Shown here: one piece after another, positions 60,036 to 64,000 of the stretch
Layout: every line of letters starts with the position of its first letter
Numbering within the stretch: the first letter of the stretch is position 1
Assembly (NCBI RefSeq): GCF_004345365.1
Contig: NZ_SLVF01000007.1
Span: 450,282-514,281, forward strand
Direction: 5' to 3'
Source: Kribbella sp. VKM Ac-2568
Lineage (GTDB): Bacteria; Actinomycetota; Actinomycetes; Propionibacteriales; Kribbellaceae
Length of the DNA: 64,000 nucleotides
Translations under genes and position numbers: made by a program
Notes under the pieces: generated by a model
The model's input: the letters and a program-made list of their open reading frames with translations, nothing else
The model's database searches: none
What the model was told of the DNA's origin: nothing

Positions 60036-61214
60036 ATGAACGCGATGATCCGGGGTCTGAAAGGGCTTCTCGCGCTCGGCGCACTGGGTGGGATCGGCCT
60101 GCTGCTGCGCTGGGTCACTGCAGACTCCATCGGTTCCGCCACCACGCAGGACCTGACCTCGATGGCATCCCTGGCCGTCGGATCGGTCGCGTGGGTCGCC
60201 TATGCCTGGCTCCTGATCGCCGTGCTTGCCACCGTGCTGGAGCAGGTGCCGGGCGTCGTGGGCCGCTCGGCCTCGATCGTCGCCACCCGGATCACCTCAC
60301 AGAGCTCCCGAGCACTCCTCCGCTCAGCCCTGGGCGTCGCCGCCGTCACTCCGCTGACGATCGGCGTCGCTCACGCCACCCCCGGCGACGGCAACCACCA
60401 ACGCCCCTGGACCTCGGTCGAACCCCGCTCCACCATCCAACTCACCGGCGACCCGTCCAACTGGCGAGCCACCGAACCCCCATCCACCCTCCGCCTGACC
60501 ACCACCCGCCCCGCCCATCAGTCCCCTTCAGCACACCCGCACTCCGCAGCCCCCGGCGAGCGCCCGACGGACCGCACGTCGGTTCCCGAGAAGCCGTCGG
60601 GGCTGAGCCTTTCCGGCGACTCGGCGAGCCCGACGGGCCGCAGCGCCACGCGGCCCGCAGTACCGGCGAGCCCGGATGTTCGCTCCACTGCGCCGCAGCG
60701 GACTAGCGCTGAGGCGGCGCCTCGTCAGGCTGCCGTCGAGCCGCGGTCCGTGGTGGATGGGGAAGGGTCTACGGGCCGAACCTCGGTGCCTGAGCAGGCT
60801 TCTGGGTTGCGCCTCACCGGGGACTCGAAGCAGCCGACGAACGCCGGCGCCGAGCCAGGGTCCGCAGTACCGGCCGATCGCGGCTCGGCGCGGACGTCGG
60901 GGCCGGATCAGGTGGCTGTGCCGGATCGGCCTACCTCGGGAGCCGCCACGCGGTACACCGACCTCAAGACGGGCCAGCGAGTCCGGCCGGCTTCGCACAT
61001 GGTCCAGCCCCGGGAGTCGCTCTGGTCCATCGCCGCGGCTGAGCTCGGCCCGGCGGCGACAGACGAGGAGATCGCGACTCGCTGGCCGCAGTGGTACGCG
61101 GCGAACCGCCAACTGATCGGCTCCGACCCCGACCTCATCCACCCCGGCCATGTGCTCCGTACCCCGGCACCCACGTCCGTCCAGCCCGTGCCGCCTACCC
61201 ACCAGGAGAAGTGA
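60036..61214 (+). CDS. Membrane-anchored LysM-domain protein
   Basis: 392 aa from ATG 60036 (AGGCGA upstream; ATG 60015 possible). Two transmembrane helices at about 7-24 and 40-63, a Pro/Ser/Thr-rich extracytoplasmic spacer with repeated RTSVPE and SGLxLTGDS motifs, then a C-terminal LysM (VQPRESLWSIAAAEL...NRQLIGSDPDLIHPGHVLRTP) that binds peptidoglycan. It precedes the Rv3235-family gene by 1 bp. Likely links membrane and cell wall. Confidence 0.87.
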   Translation: MNAMIRGLKGLLALGALGGIGLLLRWVTADSIGSATTQDLTSMASLAVGSVAWVAYAWLLIAVLATVLEQVPGVVGRSASIVATRITSQSSRALLRSALGVAAVTPLTIGVAHATPGDGNHQRPWTSVEPRSTIQLTGDPSNWRATEPPSTLRLTTTRPAHQSPSAHPHSAAPGERPTDRTSVPEKPSGLSLSGDSASPTGRSATRPAVPASPDVRSTAPQRTSAEAAPRQAAVEPRSVVDGEGSTGRTSVPEQASGLRLTGDSKQPTNAGAEPGSAVPADRGSARTSGPDQVAVPDRPTSGAATRYTDLKTGQRVRPASHMVQPRESLWSIAAAELGPAATDEEIATRWPQWYAANRQLIGSDPDLIHPGHVLRTPAPTSVQPVPPTHQEK

Positions 61215-61215
61215 C

Positions 61216-61938
61216 ATGAGTCAGCCCTCACACCTCGTCGCCATCCACCCCCTCCCGACCTCCAGCACAACCCCGCACCCCGTCCCCGCACCCCAACCGC
61301 CCACCCCCACCCAGCGACCTCAGACCGCAACTCACCCCGACCTCCAACTGCCCGAAGCCGGAACCCAGCCGATCGCCAAGCTGCACAAGTCCGAAGGGCA
61401 GCCAGTCGGCGGACCGCCGCGGACCGGCGGCGAGCCCGGGCAGCCAGCTGCGCCGACTCGGCTTCCTGTTCGGGTGGCGAAGGGCGAGGCCCAGCGTGGG
61501 CCGGTGACGGATGGGGCGCTGGCTCTGCGGTATCAGGATGTTCCGGAGGTGCAGGTCGCGCCGGCTCGGCCTGTGCTGCGGCTGGTACCTACTGGGCCGT
61601 CGTTGCCCGACGCGCAGGCGTGGGCTCCTCGGCTGGTTCAGGCGCTGGCGGAGGTACTCGCCGGTGACCGGCCGATCGGTCAGTTGGTGCGGTTCACCGA
61701 CACCGTGGTGTTCGCCGACGTCAGCCGCCGGGTCCGCGTGCTCGGCCTGACCACCACCGCCACCGCCCGCGGCGCCAAGGAGCGCAGTGCCGTCCGCTCG
61801 GTCCACGTGTTCACGCCGGCCACTGAGGTCGCCGAAGTCGCCGCCCACGTCCGGTACGGCGACCGCTCCCGCGCGATGGCCCTCCGCCTCGAGGTACACC
61901 GCGGCCGCTGGATCTGCACCGCCCTCGAACTCGGTTGA
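61216..61938 (+). CDS. Rv3235-family protein (DUF6459-like)
   Basis: 240 aa from ATG 61216 (AGGAG upstream). The N-terminal 120 residues are Pro-rich and low complexity. The C-terminal domain matches the Rv3235 family: VQALAEVLAGDRPIGQLVRF, RSVHVFTPATEVAEVAAHVR, then MALRLEVHRGRWICTALELG. Function unknown; conserved in actinomycetes and generally near cell-envelope or secretion genes. Co-transcribed with the LysM gene. Confidence 0.87.
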   Translation: MSQPSHLVAIHPLPTSSTTPHPVPAPQPPTPTQRPQTATHPDLQLPEAGTQPIAKLHKSEGQPVGGPPRTGGEPGQPAAPTRLPVRVAKGEAQRGPVTDGALALRYQDVPEVQVAPARPVLRLVPTGPSLPDAQAWAPRLVQALAEVLAGDRPIGQLVRFTDTVVFADVSRRVRVLGLTTTATARGAKERSAVRSVHVFTPATEVAEVAAHVRYGDRSRAMALRLEVHRGRWICTALELG

Positions 61939-62065
61939 CCTCCCGGCGTCCTACCCGGCGCTACCGGATCGTGCACCGGCGTCGGCGTCGACCTCCGCCA
62001 GTACCAACCGGCCACCTGAGGACGGCGCAACGGAAATTGTCGGTGGGGCCGCTCAGACTGGTGGG

Positions 62066-62755
62066 GTGAGTCAAGTGGTGCAGCCGTATCGCGAGCGGGT
62101 CGCCCGGATGCCGGGGGCCGTGGTGTGGACGCGTACGACGGACGGCGGGCCGTACCGGATCCTGCCGGACGGGTGCATGGACTTGCTCTGGGTCGAGGGA
62201 AAGCTGGTTGTCGCCGGGCCCGATACGCGGGCCTACCTCGGGACCGCCGAGCCGGGCACCCGGTACGCCGCCATCCGGTTCGCGCCGGGGATCGCGCCGG
62301 GCTTCCTCGGAGTGCCCGCCAAGGAAATCCTCGACCGGCGAGTGGCTTTGTCGGACCTTTGGTCGCCGGGGCGCAGCCGCCGGTTGGCGGATCGGATCGG
62401 GAGGTCGCCCGATCCTGCGACAACACTCGAGGATGCGGTCGCCGACCTCTTCAACGAACCGGACCACCTGGTGAGCCATGTGCTGCGTGGCATCCGCCGC
62501 GGCGTCGCAGTACCGGCTCTGGCGGGGGATGTCGGGCTGAGTGAGCGGCAGTTGCATCGGCGGTGCCTGGACGCCTTCGGGTACGGACCGAAGATGCTCG
62601 ACCGGGTCCTCCGGATGAATCTGGCACTCGACCGGGCGCGCACAGGTCTCTCGCTCGCCGAGGTCGCCGCCCGCACCGGGTATGCGGACCAGGCCCACTT
62701 CACCCGCGACGTGAAGGCGTTGGCGGGAGTCCCGCCGAGAACCCTCCTCGCCTGA
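62066..62755 (+). CDS. AraC-family transcriptional regulator
   Basis: 229 aa from GTG 62066 (VSQVVQPYRERVARMPG). The N-terminal sensing domain (RILPDGCMDLLWVEGKLVVA, then AIRFAPGIAPGFLG) is of the DUF6597 type. The C-terminal HTH_18 contains VGLSERQLHRRCLDAFGYGP and LAEVAARTGYADQAHFTRDV. Likely activator of a nearby gene; the next gene downstream is the phosphotransferase pseudogene. Confidence 0.9.
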   Translation: MSQVVQPYRERVARMPGAVVWTRTTDGGPYRILPDGCMDLLWVEGKLVVAGPDTRAYLGTAEPGTRYAAIRFAPGIAPGFLGVPAKEILDRRVALSDLWSPGRSRRLADRIGRSPDPATTLEDAVADLFNEPDHLVSHVLRGIRRGVAVPALAGDVGLSERQLHRRCLDAFGYGPKMLDRVLRMNLALDRARTGLSLAEVAARTGYADQAHFTRDVKALAGVPPRTLLA

Positions 62756-62764
62756 CAATCAGGC

Positions 62765-63807
62765 ATGAGCTTCTCCCGACGCGCAGCCGGAGCCACGAAC
62801 GCCACGGCCCTGCGGCACAACCCGCTGAACGCGGTCACCGCGACGGTCGAACGGATCACCGACGCGGAGGGACACACGCTGATCCGCAAGGAACTGCAAG
62901 AACCGACCGGCACGGATGGTCCCTGGAAGGCCTCCGAGGATCCGCGGCACTGGAACTACTGGCGGCGCGAGCTGGAGGTCTACCGAGACGACCGACTGCG
63001 CGAGCAACTCGCCGGCACGGGTCTCGTGCTGCCCGAGGCGGAAGTCGAAGAACACCCGGCGGCGCGGTTCTCTTCCTGGAGGACATTGAAGGTCTGCCTG
63101 GCACGGAGTTCGCTCTCGACGATCATGCGGCACTGGCGCGAGCGTGTGGGCGGTGGCAGGCGAGGCCCGCGGATGAAGTGCCGTGGACCTCGGTCGGGTT
63201 TCTCCACGACTACTCCACGACTCGCGATGTGCCGTGGAAGTTGCTCGATGACGACGCGGCCTGGAAGCAGCCGTTGATCGCCGAGAACTGGCCTGCCGGG
63301 CTCAGGTCCGATTGGGCCGAACTGCTTGCCCATCGCATTGAATTGCTCACGCTGGTCGAGGGCCTGCCGCGAGCGCGGTGTCACCTCGATCTGTGGGTCT
63401 GCAACGCGATCCGCAGGCCCACTGGTGAGATCGCCTTGCTGGACTGGGCGTTCACCGGCGACGGCGCCCTCGGCGAGGACATCGGCAACCACATTCCAGA
63501 CGCCGTCTTCGACCTCTTCTGGCCCGCTGAGCGGATCGCCGAACTGGCCGAGACCTGCATAGACAACTACCTCGAGGGTCTCCGCGAAGGCGGCTGGCGA
63601 GGCGATGCCGACCTGGTTCGCCTGGCCGTGATGGCGTCCGGAGTCAAGTACGCGTGGCTCCTCCCCGGCCTCCTCGGCCGAGCCTCAGAACCCACCCACA
63701 ACGCCTACCACCAACAAGCCGACTCCCAACACCTCTTCCACCAACGTGGTCAGGCGCTCTCCTTCATCGCCACCTGGACCGCCGAAGCCCTCCGTACCTC
63801 GAACTGA
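62765..63807 (+). pseudogene. Aminoglycoside/choline-kinase-like phosphotransferase with frameshift
   Basis: From ATG 62765 the frame reads MSFSRRAAGATNATALRHNP... to EVEEHP near 63057, then the sense continues one frame over as GGAVLFLEDIEGLPGTEF to the stop at 63807. The kinase-type site CHLDLWVCN (HxDxxxxN) and IALLDWAF (Mg-binding Asp) lie in the second part. Adding one base around 63056-63065 (CCCGGCGGCG) restores a normal APH-type protein of about 347 aa. It is either an inactive gene or a sequencing error. Confidence 0.82.
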
Positions 63808-63863
63808 GGCCCGGTGAAGGCGTCGACCGGTGAGGCCCGACCGCTGGCGGTGAGTGACGCGCC

Positions 63864-63895
63864 GACGGCGACCGGGTGAGCGTCCGGTCGCCGTC
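63864..63895 (+). terminator. Hairpin terminator after the phosphotransferase
   Basis: GACGGCGACCGG (63864-63875) pairs perfectly over 12 bp with 63884-63895 around an 8-nt loop, 57 bp after the stop. No gene is visible from 63896 to the right edge. Confidence 0.7.
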
Positions 63896-64000
63896 AGTGT
63901 GACGGGCTCTAGACGCATTTTCCGCATTGCGATGAGTTGAGTGTCGTCACGATCGCGCTGTCAGGCTGTTGCCGTGGCGGCGCGATCTGTTGTGTTGCGG

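Overview
The window is very GC-rich, with GTG/TTG starts, many ATGA/GTGA gene overlaps, a large-type NAD-glutamate dehydrogenase, a Ku protein with a Lys/Ala tail and an Rv3235-family protein. This indicates an actinomycete. Gene content (GH76, tryptophan dioxygenase, subtilase next to a TrmB/LuxR-type regulator, LysM plus Rv3235 pair) suggests Propionibacteriales, probably Kribbella-like; the genus is inference. No rRNA, intact tRNA, CRISPR or intact transposase was seen.

Layout. 1-4.6 kb: 5' part of the NAD-glutamate dehydrogenase gene, running off the left edge. 4.7-7.95 kb: a tight five-gene minus-strand operon for flavin/Fe-S/heme electron transfer. 8.1-9.7 kb: a MarR regulator and a divergent NmrA-like gene with twin operators. 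9.7-13.1 kb: a decay zone with a regulator and an SDR fused by deletion, and an internally deleted ABM gene, next to an intact lipoprotein and ohr. 13.5-16.5 kb: gene-poor, with two copies of a tRNA-like block and GTTAGCA repeats, read as old integration scars. 16.6-22.9 kb: two two-component systems with a stray NmrA 3' end between them. 23-24.2 kb: an amidohydrolase. 24.2-30.6 kb: a coupled M48-type metallopeptidase and a 1715-aa pseudokinase/SF1 helicase/degenerate-nuclease protein, the best candidate for an undescribed system. 30.8-39.4 kb: tryptophan dioxygenase, GH76, a three-repeat unknown, a regulator and a large subtilase. 39.4-43.2 kb: TetR/SDR and a MarR-NADP oxidoreductase-LLM operon. 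43.4-45.7 kb: small zinc-ribbon and zincin-like proteins. 45.7-51.2 kb: pruA, VOC, ku, DUF6912 and a wax-ester-synthase family gene. 51.4-56 kb: cupredoxin lipoprotein plus membrane protein, nucleotidyltransferase, GT87 and HAD. 56-62 kb: DUF4097, CpaE/CpaB-like, a small HTH protein, an Sm-like-repeat unknown, LysM and Rv3235-family proteins. 62-64 kb: AraC and a frameshifted phosphotransferase.

Links between genes. The flavin operon should pass electrons between a cytoplasmic NuoF-like/ferredoxin pair and a membrane b-type cytochrome, with ApbE placing FMN on a partner. Two MarR regulators of one subfamily share a TTGA-N4-TCAA operator. The HTH protein at 59 kb has 10-bp-period repeats in its own upstream region and in that of the LysM gene. 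Across the window the word GCAGTAC/GTACTGC is strongly over-represented and often forces rare codons.
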